DNA from: JANQSP01 sp965226095
GTDB taxonomy: Bacteria; Bdellovibrionota; Bdellovibrionia; Bdellovibrionales; UBA1609
Reading direction: 5' to 3'
Assembly (NCBI GenBank): GCA_965226095.1
Contig: OZ245336.1
Span: forward strand, 1,482,871 to 1,546,870
Length of the DNA: 64,000 bases
Shown here: positions 28,307 through 36,461 of the stretch, piece after piece
How positions within the stretch are numbered: the first letter of the stretch is position 1
Layout of the letters: every line of letters begins with the position of its first letter
The notes under the pieces: model-generated
The model's database searches: none
What the model was told of the DNA's origin: nothing
What the model saw: only the letters and a program-made list of their open reading frames with translations
Program-made: the position numbers and the translations under genes

Positions 28307-28684
28307 ATGCCCACCCTCAATCAACTGATTCGCAAAAGCCGTAAGGTGCAAAGGACCAGAACCAAATCCCCTGCTCTCACCTCCTGCCCTCAAAGACGCG
28401 GCGTATGTATTCGGGTGTATACCCGATCACCTAAAAAACCTAACTCTGCCATTCGAAAGGTGGCTCGTGTCCGTCTCACCAATGGCTTTGAAATCAATTC
28501 TTATATCCCGGGAGAAGGTCATAATTTACAGGAACACTCTGTGGTCTTGGTGCGTGGAGGACGTGTACAGGACTTACCAGGAGTGAAATATCATATTATT
28601 CGTGGTCATCTGGACACTCAAGGTGTAAAAGATCGTAAAAGAGGCCGTTCCAGATACGGAACCAAAAGAGTGAAAAAAACCTAA
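28307..28684 (+). CDS. rpsL: 30S ribosomal protein S12
   Basis: 125 aa, full length. It sits at the decoding centre of the 30S subunit. Conserved motifs include TKSPALTSCPQRRGVC, SPKKPNSAIRKVARV and RKRGRSRYGTKR. Lys43 of the PKKPNSA loop is kept. At position 88, where most bacteria have Lys (GGRVKDLPG), this protein has Gln, codon CAG at 28568-28570. Substitutions at this residue are classic streptomycin-resistance changes. It is the first gene of rpsL-rpsG-fusA, with 10 bp to rpsG; tuf is not in this cluster. Confidence 0.98.
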   Translation: MPTLNQLIRKSRKVQRTRTKSPALTSCPQRRGVCIRVYTRSPKKPNSAIRKVARVRLTNGFEINSYIPGEGHNLQEHSVVLVRGGRVQDLPGVKYHIIRGHLDTQGVKDRKRGRSRYGTKRVKKT

Positions 28685-28694
28685 AGGAGAACTT

Positions 28695-29171
28695 ATGTCC
28701 CGCCGCCGCCGCAAAATTCACACAAGAGAAGTTCAGCCGGATCCCGTCTACTCTGACACAACTGTCGAGTATTTTATTAACAAAATCCTATGGGATGGAA
28801 AAAAAGAACTGGCACGAAAAATTGTCTATGGAGCTTTAAAGAAGCTGGGCGAAAAGCATGGTGGTGACAATGCCGTATCTGTTTTTAAAAAAGCCATTGA
28901 AAACTGCAAACCTTCGCTGGAGGTGCGCTCCCGCAGGGTGGGTGGCGCTACTTATCAGGTGCCGGTCGATGTTCGACCTGTCAGAAAAAATACTTTAGCT
29001 ATTAGGTGGCTTATTCTTAATGCCCGCTCTCGTCGTGAAAAAACCATGAGTCAACGACTGGCGGCTGAGCTGACAGAAGCTTATAACAACAAAGGCGCTT
29101 CTATTAAGAAAAAAGAGGATGTGCATCGGATGGCTGAGTCCAACAGGGCTTTTTCTCACTACAACTGGTAA
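28695..29171 (+). CDS. rpsG: 30S ribosomal protein S7
   Basis: 158 aa, normal length. It nucleates assembly of the 3' domain of 16S rRNA. The sequence shows MSRRRRKIHTREVQPDPVYS, KKAIENCKPSLEVRSRRVGG, TYQVPVDVRP and the C-terminal KKKEDVHRMAESNRAFSHYN. AAAGGAGAACTT precedes the ATG. It is the middle gene of the str operon, 10 bp after rpsL and 26 bp before fusA. Confidence 0.98.
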   Translation: MSRRRRKIHTREVQPDPVYSDTTVEYFINKILWDGKKELARKIVYGALKKLGEKHGGDNAVSVFKKAIENCKPSLEVRSRRVGGATYQVPVDVRPVRKNTLAIRWLILNARSRREKTMSQRLAAELTEAYNNKGASIKKKEDVHRMAESNRAFSHYNW

Positions 29172-29197
29172 ACTCTTTTTAAAAAGCGAGGCTATTT

Positions 29198-31336
29198 TTG
29201 CCCTCATTATCTATAAAAAATCAAAAAGATTTAGAAATCACCCGTAATATTGGAATCATTGCTCATATTGACGCTGGCAAGACCACTTTGACTGAGCGTA
29301 TTTTATTTTATACCGGCCGTAGTCATAAAATGGGCGAAGTGCATGAGGGCAACACCGTCATGGACTGGATGAAGCAGGAACAGGAAAGAGGGATTACCAT
29401 TACAGCGGCGGCGACTACCTGTTTTTGGCGGGAGCATCGAATTAACATTATAGATACCCCTGGTCATGTGGATTTCACTTTGGAAGTGGAACGCTCTCTA
29501 AGAGTACTGGATGGAGCTATCACTGTTTTTGATGCTGTCAGTGGTGTGGAGCCACAAAGTGAAACTGTGTGGAGGCAGGCGGATAAATACAAAGTTCCTC
29601 GAATTTGTTTTATCAATAAGATGGACAGAGTAGGCGCTAATTTTACAGCCAGTGTGCAATCTATTAGAGATAAACTAAAAGCAAACCCTCTTTGTCTACA
29701 AATACCCATTGGGGCAGAAGAAAATTTTAGCGGAGTTATTGATCTGGTGGAGAACAAAGCTTTTGTATGGGATCAAGATGAATTAGGGGAAAAATATTCC
29801 ACAGTGCCTATTCCTGAGGATCAATTGGCAGAGTGTAAGTCCGGCAGAGAAAAAATAATAGAAAAAGCTTGTGAGTTCGATGATGATTTAATAAAGCAAT
29901 TTTTATCTGATGAAAATATTGATCCAAAAGAACTAAAAAAAGCTCTACGAAAAGCCTGTTTAAATTTAAAAATTACTCCCGTGTTTTGTGGAGCGGCTTT
30001 TAAAAACAAGGGTGTTCAGCAAATCATTTCCGCGGTGTTGGATTATCTGCCCAGTCCTATTGATTTACCTCCTATCAAGGCCTTACCTAGCTGGGGTGAG
30101 CAAAAAAAACCTAAAAAATCATCCTCTCAACACTTATGCTCCACCAGTTTTGATGAGCCTCTTTGTGCTTTGGCTTTTAAAATCATGGAAGATCCTTTTG
30201 CTGGTTACTTAACTTATGTGCGTGTGTACTCTGGTGTTTTAAAAGTTGGTACTCAAGTTATCAATACACGGGAGCAAAAAAAAGAGAGAATACAAAAATT
30301 AGTGAAGATGCATTCCAAGGCTCGTGAAGAGATAGATTGTTTAAAAGCCGGAGACATTGGAGCTATCCTGGGTTTAAAGTTTACCAAGACAGGTGATACA
30401 TTATGTGAATCTTCTCGTTTGTTGGCTTTGGAGTCTATAGAGTTTCCTGAACCGGTGATTTCCATAGCGGTGGAAGCAAAATCCTCTGTGGATCAAAAAA
30501 AGATGTTAAAAATTTTAAAAGATATACAGAGAGAAGATCCTTCTTGTGCTCTGACCACTGATGCCGAAACAGGCATGACTTTATTGATGGGTATGGGGGA
30601 ACTGCATTTGGAAGTGCTTATTCATCGTTTAAAAGATGAGCACAAAATTCTTGTTAACACTGGTAAACCTAAAGTGTCTTTTAGGGAAAGTATTTCAAAT
30701 GCTACAGAAGCGGTCGCAACTTTTGATAAAGAGATCCAAGGGCAAATGCAATTTGCCAAGGTGAAAATAAAAATTGAACCTTCCACTCATTTAAAAACTC
30801 TGGAGTTTGAAAATGCTCTCTCTACAAATACCATTAAAGTAATAAAAAAATCACAATTGTCAGAAGTGTCCTCTGCTATTCAAAAAGGAGTGGAGGAGGC
30901 TTCTTATGTTGGCAATATTATGGGGTATCGTTTGCTGGGAGTAAAAGCCACTTTACTTTCTATTGAAGGAAAAGAAGACAGTTTTTCAACAGAGGCTTTT
31001 AAAGCGGCTGGTGCTTTAGCTTTGCGAAAAGCCCTGCAAAAAGCAAGTAGTTATTTGTTGGAGCCTGTTTTTGATTTGGAAGTAATGACATCGGAGAATT
31101 TTTTAGGAGCTGTGATCAATGACCTCAATTCCCGAAGGGCTAAGGTGGAGGGAGTACAAATGCAAAAACATTTACAAGTGATCAAAGCGCAGGTGCCTTT
31201 GATGAATTTGTTTGGCTATGCTACGGATTTGCGATCGGTTAGTCAGGGGCGGGCTTCTTTTTCCATGAAAATGCGGGAATATGTGAAACTGCCGGAGAAA
31301 ATTGCCAAGCAAATCATTTCTGGGGAACTGTTATGA
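29198..31336 (+). CDS. fusA: Elongation factor G
   Basis: 712 aa. GTPase that drives tRNA and mRNA translocation. The TTG start at 29198 follows GCGAGG and begins about ten residues before the usual N-terminus. G motifs: AHIDAGKTT, DTPGH and NKMD; EQERGITITAAATT is the switch I region. Domains II-V follow, ending in the typical GYATDLRSVSQGRASFSMKM. The end overlaps purD by ATGA, so the two are coupled, an unusual neighbour for fusA. Divergence in the middle (about 230-320) is higher than in textbook EF-G, so a second EF-G copy elsewhere is possible. Confidence 0.96.
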   Translation: MPSLSIKNQKDLEITRNIGIIAHIDAGKTTLTERILFYTGRSHKMGEVHEGNTVMDWMKQEQERGITITAAATTCFWREHRINIIDTPGHVDFTLEVERSLRVLDGAITVFDAVSGVEPQSETVWRQADKYKVPRICFINKMDRVGANFTASVQSIRDKLKANPLCLQIPIGAEENFSGVIDLVENKAFVWDQDELGEKYSTVPIPEDQLAECKSGREKIIEKACEFDDDLIKQFLSDENIDPKELKKALRKACLNLKITPVFCGAAFKNKGVQQIISAVLDYLPSPIDLPPIKALPSWGEQKKPKKSSSQHLCSTSFDEPLCALAFKIMEDPFAGYLTYVRVYSGVLKVGTQVINTREQKKERIQKLVKMHSKAREEIDCLKAGDIGAILGLKFTKTGDTLCESSRLLALESIEFPEPVISIAVEAKSSVDQKKMLKILKDIQREDPSCALTTDAETGMTLLMGMGELHLEVLIHRLKDEHKILVNTGKPKVSFRESISNATEAVATFDKEIQGQMQFAKVKIKIEPSTHLKTLEFENALSTNTIKVIKKSQLSEVSSAIQKGVEEASYVGNIMGYRLLGVKATLLSIEGKEDSFSTEAFKAAGALALRKALQKASSYLLEPVFDLEVMTSENFLGAVINDLNSRRAKVEGVQMQKHLQVIKAQVPLMNLFGYATDLRSVSQGRASFSMKMREYVKLPEKIAKQIISGELL

Positions 31337-32589
31337 ATATTTTAGTAATGGGAAAAGGTGGTAGAGAGCACGCTATTATTCGAGCAATTAAAAAGTCTTC
31401 TACAACACACAAGGTATTTGCTTTATCTGGTCAGGATGGTTTTAAAACTTTGGCGGATTGTATTTCCAAAGATCTTTTGAAAGATAGGGATCAGTTTAAG
31501 GATTGGATAAAAAAAGAAAATATTCATTTGGTGGTGATTGGTCCGGAGCAGGAGTTAGTGGATGGCTGGGCGGATTTTTTTAGAGATGAGGGGATTTGTG
31601 TGTTTGGTCCTTCCGGGAAGGCGGCTCAGTTGGAGGGCAGTAAATTGTTTGCGAAAAAATTTATGTCATCGGCGGGTGTGCCTACTTCTAACTATGAGGA
31701 AGTGAATTCTGTCAAAAGCGCTTTGGCAAATTCCTCCAGCTTTGATTTTCCGGTGGTGTTAAAGGCGGATGGCTTGGCAGCGGGCAAGGGTGTGTTTATT
31801 TGTCATGATAAAGAAGAATTGGAAAAATCAGCTAACCTGTTGTTTGAGCAAAAAATATTTGGACAAGCTGGTGAGGTAGCTTTTTTGGAAACATGTCAAA
31901 AAGGTTGGGAGCTATCTGTATTTATTTTAACTAATGGAGAAGATTACAAATTACTTCCGTTTGCCAGGGATTACAAAAAACGGGATGAGAATAACAAGGG
32001 GCCTAATACGGGTGGTATGGGAGCAGTGGCTCCACATTTTATCTCTGAGGATTTACAGAAAAAAATTCATCAGCAAGTTCTTAAGCCCACTGTGATGGAG
32101 TTAAAAAAAAGAAACATGTTTTACAGAGGTGTTTTATATATTGGTTTAATGATAACTGATAAGGGGCCGGTGGTGTTGGAGTACAATGTGCGTTTTGGTG
32201 ATCCGGAAACACAAGTTATTTTACCTTTATTGGATGGAGATTGGGCGAGTGTATTTTATGAAGTGACTCAAGGTTCTTTATCTGATTTACAGTGGAAACA
32301 AAATTGTTTTTCTACTTGTGTGGTGTTGGCCAGTCCTGGTTATCCTTTTAAGCCTGAGACAGGATTATTGATTGAGGGAAATATAGTATCCGATCTGGAA
32401 TCGGACACATCTTATTTTCTACACGCGGGTGTTAAAGAAGATAATGGAAAATGGTTTACTAATGGTGGTCGTGTTTTAAATGCGATTGGTTTAGGTAATA
32501 GTCAGAAAGAATCTATTCAGCGAGCCTATGAGTTAGCTTCCCAGGTGAATTGGAAAAACCTTCACAAGCGCTCCGACATTGGTCAGTAG
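31333..32589 (+). CDS. purD: Phosphoribosylamine-glycine ligase
   Basis: 418 aa. Second step of purine synthesis, an ATP-grasp ligase. The N-terminus MNILVMGKGGREHAI carries the G-x-G-GREHA motif. ATP-grasp elements are KADGLAAGKGVF, RDYKKRDENNKGPNTGGMGA and VLEYNVRFGDPETQ. The C-terminal domain ends in GRVLNAIGLG. It overlaps fusA by 4 bp. It is the last core gene before the repeat-rich accessory island. Confidence 0.97.
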   Translation: MNILVMGKGGREHAIIRAIKKSSTTHKVFALSGQDGFKTLADCISKDLLKDRDQFKDWIKKENIHLVVIGPEQELVDGWADFFRDEGICVFGPSGKAAQLEGSKLFAKKFMSSAGVPTSNYEEVNSVKSALANSSSFDFPVVLKADGLAAGKGVFICHDKEELEKSANLLFEQKIFGQAGEVAFLETCQKGWELSVFILTNGEDYKLLPFARDYKKRDENNKGPNTGGMGAVAPHFISEDLQKKIHQQVLKPTVMELKKRNMFYRGVLYIGLMITDKGPVVLEYNVRFGDPETQVILPLLDGDWASVFYEVTQGSLSDLQWKQNCFSTCVVLASPGYPFKPETGLLIEGNIVSDLESDTSYFLHAGVKEDNGKWFTNGGRVLNAIGLGNSQKESIQRAYELASQVNWKNLHKRSDIGQ

Positions 32590-32604
32590 GCTATTCCTAT
32601 ATAA

Positions 32605-32628
32605 CTGAAAGCTCTCTAAGAGCTTCAG
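32605..32628 (+). terminator. Stem-loop after purD
   Basis: CTGAAAGCTCT pairs with AGAGCTTCAG with one bulged A and a short loop, 15 bp after the purD stop. There is no T-run, so it is at best a weak terminator or an mRNA 3' hairpin. Confidence 0.4.
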
Positions 32629-32660
32629 TCCCTTGAAAGCAGGAATCCAGTCAAACCCGT

Positions 32661-32726
32661 CATTCCGGCCTTGAGCCGGAATCCAGAAAACAAATTTCGT
32701 CATTCCGGCCTTGAGCCGGAATCCAG
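32661..32726 (+). repeat. Two copies of the CATTCCGGCC palindromic repeat
   Basis: Two identical 26-bp units (32661-32686 and 32701-32726), each an interrupted palindrome with arms ATTCCGGC / GCCGGAAT around a TTGA-type centre, ending ATCCAG. They are separated by a short AT-rich link that recurs between copies elsewhere in the island. Confidence 0.9.
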
Positions 32727-32756
32727 TCAGCTTCTCAACTTTACATTACTCTTGGC

Positions 32757-33362
32757 TTAAAAATAGTATCTGCCTTTTACTTCAAAGAAAGGCATTGGAA
32801 CAAGAAGGAAAAGTGTCTTTCCTCCTGCATCATTATCATAAAGTAAACTATCTAAAGCTATAGAAGGAGCTAAAGAAGCAACTTTTATTTCAATGGCAAT
32901 TTCAAATGAATCGTTTATATTAAAATTTCCAAAAACTCCAAGAAAACTAACTAACATAAGACTCCAATCATCTTTTGGAAAAAACAAATAAGGAACGATG
33001 GGTGATACATTTAATCCAAAAGAAAATAAACTATCTCTCATAAATTCATATCCATACTCAAGATTTAATTTCCCCATCAATGGAGCTTCAAGCAAAACTT
33101 CACTAAATGCAGAAGTACCGACATTTATATCTGCAAGAACATAACCAAAATAATTTGTTGAATCTAAAGTATGTTTGTACCCCAAACCAACACTTATAGA
33201 AACACCCGGTTTACTAGAAAGATTCAGTTCTTGAAATAATCCAAATGTTGTCAGTTCAACAAAAGTGTTTTTCTGATTTGCACCTGCATACGAAACAGAC
33301 ACACAGAAACAACTTAATAAAATTAAGTGCTTCATAACTCGTAAAACATTTTTCAAGTTCAT
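32757..33362 (-). CDS. Outer-membrane protein paralogue 1 (small beta-barrel)
   Basis: 201 aa from ATG 33362. The upstream in-frame codons up to 33425 lie within or before the promoter, so they are not translated. Signal peptide MNLKNVLRVMKHLILLSC..SYA, then KNTFVELTT, alternating strands (LGYKH, YFGYVLADINVG, KLNLEYGYEFMRD, SLFSFGLNVSPI, IFGNFNIND-like, FEIAIEIK) and the terminal VKGRYYF with C-terminal Phe typical of BAM substrates. It is one of four homologues in 4.4 kb. Signal peptide and strand cores are conserved while loops differ, as expected for surface-exposed variation. The function is unknown. Confidence 0.8.
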   Translation of the reverse strand: MNLKNVLRVMKHLILLSCFCVSVSYAGANQKNTFVELTTFGLFQELNLSSKPGVSISVGLGYKHTLDSTNYFGYVLADINVGTSAFSEVLLEAPLMGKLNLEYGYEFMRDSLFSFGLNVSPIVPYLFFPKDDWSLMLVSFLGVFGNFNINDSFEIAIEIKVASLAPSIALDSLLYDNDAGGKTLFLLVPMPFFEVKGRYYF

Positions 33363-33396
33363 AATAATCTTCTTTTCTATAAAGTTTACAACTGTC

Positions 33397-33425
33397 ATGT
33401 TATTTTTATAGCTTAAAATTGTCAA
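33397..33425 (-). promoter_or_regulatory. Sigma-70 promoter of OMP paralogue 1
   Basis: On the minus strand TTGACA (33420-33425), 17-bp spacer and TAACAT (33397-33402), giving a start about 25-30 bp before the ATG. The same arrangement precedes all four paralogues. Confidence 0.7.
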
Positions 33426-33445
33426 AATAAATTAAATAACACATA

Positions 33446-33584
33446 CAGCTGCCGGCGCGAAAGTAGTTTCAGATATTTGCCGTCATCCCTGTACTGCCGT
33501 CATTCCGGCCTTGAGCCGGAATCCAGAAAACAAATCTCGTCATCCCTGCATCCACCGTCATTCCGGCCTTGAGCCGGAATCCAG
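33446..33584 (+). repeat. Palindromic repeat cluster between OMP paralogues 1 and 2
   Basis: One CAGCTGCCGGC element (33446-33456) and two CATTCCGGCC units (33501-33526, 33559-33584) joined by related CGTCATCCCTG linkers. The region is non-coding. Confidence 0.88.
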
Positions 33585-33614
33585 TCAACTTTTTAACGTT
33601 ACATTACTCTTGGC

Positions 33615-34220
33615 TTAAAAATAGTATCTGCCTTTTACTTCAAAGAAAGGTCTTGGCTTAAATGGACTCAACAAAGGTATCTCATCAGAGCGACTGAAAA
33701 TGTAATAATCTAAGGCTTGAAAAACAGCTTTTACTTCAATGGCAACTTCAAATGAATCGTTTATATTAAAATTTCCAAAAATTCCAAGAGAACTTGCTAA
33801 ATTAACGTTCCATTCTTTATCGCTTTGATTTTCGTATTTAATAAGTGAAACAAGAGGAAAGACAGGTGATACATTTAACCCAAAAGAAAATAAACTGTCT
33901 CTCATAAATTCATATCCATACTCAAGATTTAATTTTCCGGCAAGTATGTAGTGCTCATCAGAAACGAGTCCACCAGTAAATACAGATGTACCAATATTTA
34001 CATCTGCCAAAACATAACCAAAATAGTTATTGGAATCTAACTCATACTTGTATCCCAAACCTCCACCTACAACAAAAACCACATCAAATGATACTACTTC
34101 GCTTGTTGTTAGCTCAACAAAAGTATTTTTCTTATTTACACCTGCATACGAAACAGATACAAAAAAACAACTTAATAAAATTAAGTGCTTCATAACTCGT
34201 AAAACATTTTTAAAGCTCAT
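33615..34220 (-). CDS. Outer-membrane protein paralogue 2 (small beta-barrel)
   Basis: 201 aa from ATG 34220, with AGGAG spaced correctly and a promoter directly upstream. Signal peptide and N-terminus are nearly identical to paralogues 3 and 4 (MSFKNVLRVMKHLILLSCFF, then AGVNKKNTFVELTT). The body shares the strand cores YFGYVLADVNIG, KLNLEYGYEFMRDSLFSFGL and IFGNFNINDSFEVAIEVK. The segments between them differ from the other copies in sequence and length. Ends in FFEVKGRYYF. Probably a surface barrel of unknown function. Confidence 0.8.
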   Translation of the reverse strand: MSFKNVLRVMKHLILLSCFFVSVSYAGVNKKNTFVELTTSEVVSFDVVFVVGGGLGYKYELDSNNYFGYVLADVNIGTSVFTGGLVSDEHYILAGKLNLEYGYEFMRDSLFSFGLNVSPVFPLVSLIKYENQSDKEWNVNLASSLGIFGNFNINDSFEVAIEVKAVFQALDYYIFSRSDEIPLLSPFKPRPFFEVKGRYYF

Positions 34221-34254
34221 AATAATCTCCTTTTTTATAAAGTTTACAACTGTC

Positions 34255-34283
34255 ATCTTATTTGTATAGTTTAAAATTGTCAA
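34255..34283 (-). promoter_or_regulatory. Sigma-70 promoter of OMP paralogue 2
   Basis: Minus strand TTGACA (34278-34283), 17-bp spacer and TAAGAT (34255-34260). It is nearly identical to the promoters of the other paralogues. Confidence 0.72.
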
Positions 34284-34314
34284 AATAAATTAAAAAACCA
34301 GCTAATAACACACC

Positions 34315-34325
34315 CAGCTGCCGGC
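34315..34325 (+). repeat. CAGCTGCCGGC element
   Basis: Copy of the CAGCTGCCGGC element, upstream of OMP paralogue 2 and preceded by ACACACC as in the other copies. Confidence 0.8.
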
Positions 34326-34349
34326 ATGAAAGTGACTACTTCCATAAAA

Positions 34350-34419
34350 CTAACATTTTGGATACCTATCCAAAATATTAGCTAATATTTTTGACACCTA
34401 TCCAAAATATTAGTACTAT
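34350..34419 (+). promoter_or_regulatory. Strong sigma-70 promoter embedded in repeated/palindromic operator
   Basis: TTGACA (34391-34396), 17-bp spacer and TACTAT (34414-34419) form a near-consensus promoter ending 11 bp before the ATPase ATG. An 18-bp motif ACCTATCCAAAATATTAG occurs at 34364-34381 and exactly again at 34396-34413, filling the spacer. Inverted partial copies at 34350-34367 (15/18) and from 34382 create a 24-bp near-perfect palindrome (34370-34393, half site CCAAAATATTAG). The layout suggests repressor binding over the promoter. The leader is very short (ATG about 4 bp after the expected start). Confidence 0.65.
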
Positions 34420-34429
34420 ACTAGGTACG

Positions 34430-35539
34430 ATGAAAAGGTATTTAAAACAAGCTATTTTGGAAGACATAAAAAGTAAAATGGTGTTTGTATCCGGTCCAAG
34501 GCAAGTGGGAAAAACCACTCTCTGTCTTGATTTAGCTCCAAAAAAACACCGTTATATGAATTGGGATATTTTAACAGACAGAGAGTTTATTTTAAGACAA
34601 AAGTTCCCTGTAGAGAAATTCATTATTTATGATGAAATTCATAAATTCACAAAGTGGCGTAATTATCTCAAAGGACTTTATGATAAACATAAACCGCAAA
34701 AAAAAATTCTCGTCACAGGAAGTGCCCGTTTGGATTATTATAGACATTCCGGTGATTCTTTACAGGGAAGGTATCATCATCATCGTCTCCACCCTTTTAC
34801 TGTGCGGGAGTTAAATATAAAAAGTCAAAAAGACATTATGGATCTTCTGCATTTGGGAGGTTTCCCTGAACCTTTTTTATCCGGTTCTCATAGGCAGGCG
34901 AAGCGATGGATGCGGGAATACAGAAGTCGTGTGGTTAACGAGGAAATTTCTTCCCTGGAGCTTTCTAAAAATTTATCTCAAATGGAGCTTCTCCTGTTAA
35001 AACTTCCTGAAAGGATAGGCAGTCCTTTATCCATCAATTCTTTAAGAGAAGATATGGATGTTGCTCATAAAACTCTCTCCAAATGGCTCAATATTTTTGA
35101 AAGAATGTACCTGATTTACAGAGTTTCTCCTTTTCATTCTAATAAGTTTAGAGCATTAAAAAAAGATCAAAAACATTACCATTACAACTGGGCGGAGGCG
35201 ATCAATGACGGAGCAAAATTTGAAAACATGATGGCCGGGCACTTATTAAAATGGGTTCATTTCCAGCAGGATTACAATGGGAAGAACATAGATCTTTGTT
35301 ATTTTCGGGATGTAGATAAAAGAGAGGTGGATTTTATTATAACTGAGAACAAAAGACCAATTCAGGCTATAGAGTGTAAGTGGCAGTCAAAAGAGATTTC
35401 ACCTTCTTTAAAATATTTTAAGTCAAAATTTTCAAAGACGGAATGCATACAGGTTAATATGATTTGTCCAAAAGAATACATCTCGAAAGAAGGAATTAAA
35501 AACCTAAGCTGGAACACCTTATTGCACAAGCTGATTTAA
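34430..35539 (+). CDS. ATPase of the AAA_14/DUF4143 family
   Basis: 369 aa from ATG 34430; codons upstream overlap the promoter. The AAA domain (about 15-150) has Walker A GPRQVGKTTL, Walker B FIIYDEIHKF and sensor ITGSAR-type VTGSARLDYYR. The C-terminal DUF4143 domain (about 190-369) has the PD-(D/E)XK-like core (REVDFIITEN, then QAIECKWQ). Such proteins are widespread, often horizontally exchanged, and of unknown function; some are linked to toxin-antitoxin or mobile regions. It is inserted in opposite orientation between OMP paralogues 2 and 3, with its own palindromic promoter. Confidence 0.9.
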   Translation: MKRYLKQAILEDIKSKMVFVSGPRQVGKTTLCLDLAPKKHRYMNWDILTDREFILRQKFPVEKFIIYDEIHKFTKWRNYLKGLYDKHKPQKKILVTGSARLDYYRHSGDSLQGRYHHHRLHPFTVRELNIKSQKDIMDLLHLGGFPEPFLSGSHRQAKRWMREYRSRVVNEEISSLELSKNLSQMELLLLKLPERIGSPLSINSLREDMDVAHKTLSKWLNIFERMYLIYRVSPFHSNKFRALKKDQKHYHYNWAEAINDGAKFENMMAGHLLKWVHFQQDYNGKNIDLCYFRDVDKREVDFIITENKRPIQAIECKWQSKEISPSLKYFKSKFSKTECIQVNMICPKEYISKEGIKNLSWNTLLHKLI

Positions 35540-35546
35540 GGATATT

Positions 35547-35576
35547 AGTCATTCCTGCGGAAGCAGGAATCCAGCC
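35547..35576 (+). repeat. Short palindromic repeat (GTCATTCCTGC type)
   Basis: Variant unit with arms ATTCCTGC / GCAGGAAT around GGAA, ending ATCCAG, just after the ATPase gene. It shares the frame of the CATTCCGGCC family with different stem bases that still pair. Confidence 0.8.
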
Positions 35577-35616
35577 AATTTTTCAATTATCAGATAAACG
35601 TTACATTACTCTTGGC

Positions 35617-36210
35617 TTAAAAGTAGTATCTACCTTTTACTTCAAAACCAGGCTGTGGATAAAATGGACCCAAAATGGAGCTCTTTTTCTCATCAGAGTT
35701 GCTAAGAATGTAATAATCTAAAGTCGTAAAAATAGCTTTTACTTCAATTGCAACTTCAAATGAATCGTTTATATTAAAATTTCCAAAGATTCCAAGAGTA
35801 CTGTTTAAATTAAGACTCCACTTTCTATCGCTTTGATTTTCGTATTTAGTAAATGAAACAACAGGTATAACAGGTGACACATTTAATCCAAAAGAAAATA
35901 AACTATCTCTCATAAATTCGTACCCATACTCAAAATTTAATTCTCCGTATGCGCGACCGAAACCAGTAAGAGCAGCACTAACATTTAAATCTGTTAGAAC
36001 ATAACCAAAGTAGTCTTTTGAACCTAAATCGTATTTATACCCTAAACCTCCACCTATATTAAAGTCCATCCCTATAGACGATACCTCTCCTGATGTTGTC
36101 AGTTCAACAAAAGTGTTTTTCTTATTTACACCTGCATACGAAACAGATACAAAAAAACAACTTAATACAATTAAGCGTTTCATAACTCGTAAAACATTTT
36201 TAAAGCTCAT
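35617..36210 (-). CDS. Outer-membrane protein paralogue 3 (small beta-barrel)
   Basis: 197 aa from ATG 36210. The leader DNA, ribosome binding site and signal peptide are almost identical to paralogue 2; the only clear difference in the signal region is KRLIVLSC for KHLILLSC. Strand cores YFGYVLTDLNV, ELNFEYGYEFMRDSLFSFGL and IFGNFNINDSFEVAIEVK are kept. Loops around residues 35-55, 75-90 and 165-190 differ. Ends GFEVKGRYYF. It is more similar to paralogue 2 than to 1, indicating recent duplication or gene conversion. Confidence 0.8.
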   Translation of the reverse strand: MSFKNVLRVMKRLIVLSCFFVSVSYAGVNKKNTFVELTTSGEVSSIGMDFNIGGGLGYKYDLGSKDYFGYVLTDLNVSAALTGFGRAYGELNFEYGYEFMRDSLFSFGLNVSPVIPVVSFTKYENQSDRKWSLNLNSTLGIFGNFNINDSFEVAIEVKAIFTTLDYYILSNSDEKKSSILGPFYPQPGFEVKGRYYF

Positions 36211-36244
36211 AATAATCTCCTTTTTTATAAAGTTTACAACTGTC

Positions 36245-36273
36245 ATCTTATTTGTATAGTTTAAAATTGTCAA
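36245..36273 (-). promoter_or_regulatory. Sigma-70 promoter of OMP paralogue 3
   Basis: Minus strand TTGACA (36268-36273), 17-bp spacer and TAAGAT (36245-36250), identical to that of paralogue 2. Confidence 0.72.
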
Positions 36274-36311
36274 AATAAATTAAGAAGACAACATAATATT
36301 AAAATAACACC

Positions 36312-36420
36312 CAGCTGCCGGCGCGTAAGTAAGTCATTCCTGTCACTGTCGTCATGCCTGCGAAGGCAGGCATCCAGAAAAAAAGTTCATCCCTGTGAAA
36401 ACAGGGACAGGAATCCAGTC
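36312..36420 (+). repeat. Mixed palindromic repeat cluster
   Basis: CAGCTGCCGGC element (36312-36322) followed by units with stems GCCTGCGAAGGCAGGC and CATCCCTGTGAAAACAGGG. The second unit with its flanks recurs inside the coding sequence of the HNH gene at 47597-47657. Confidence 0.85.
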
Positions 36421-36461
36421 AACTTTTCAATTATCAGATAAACGTTTACATTACTCTTGGC

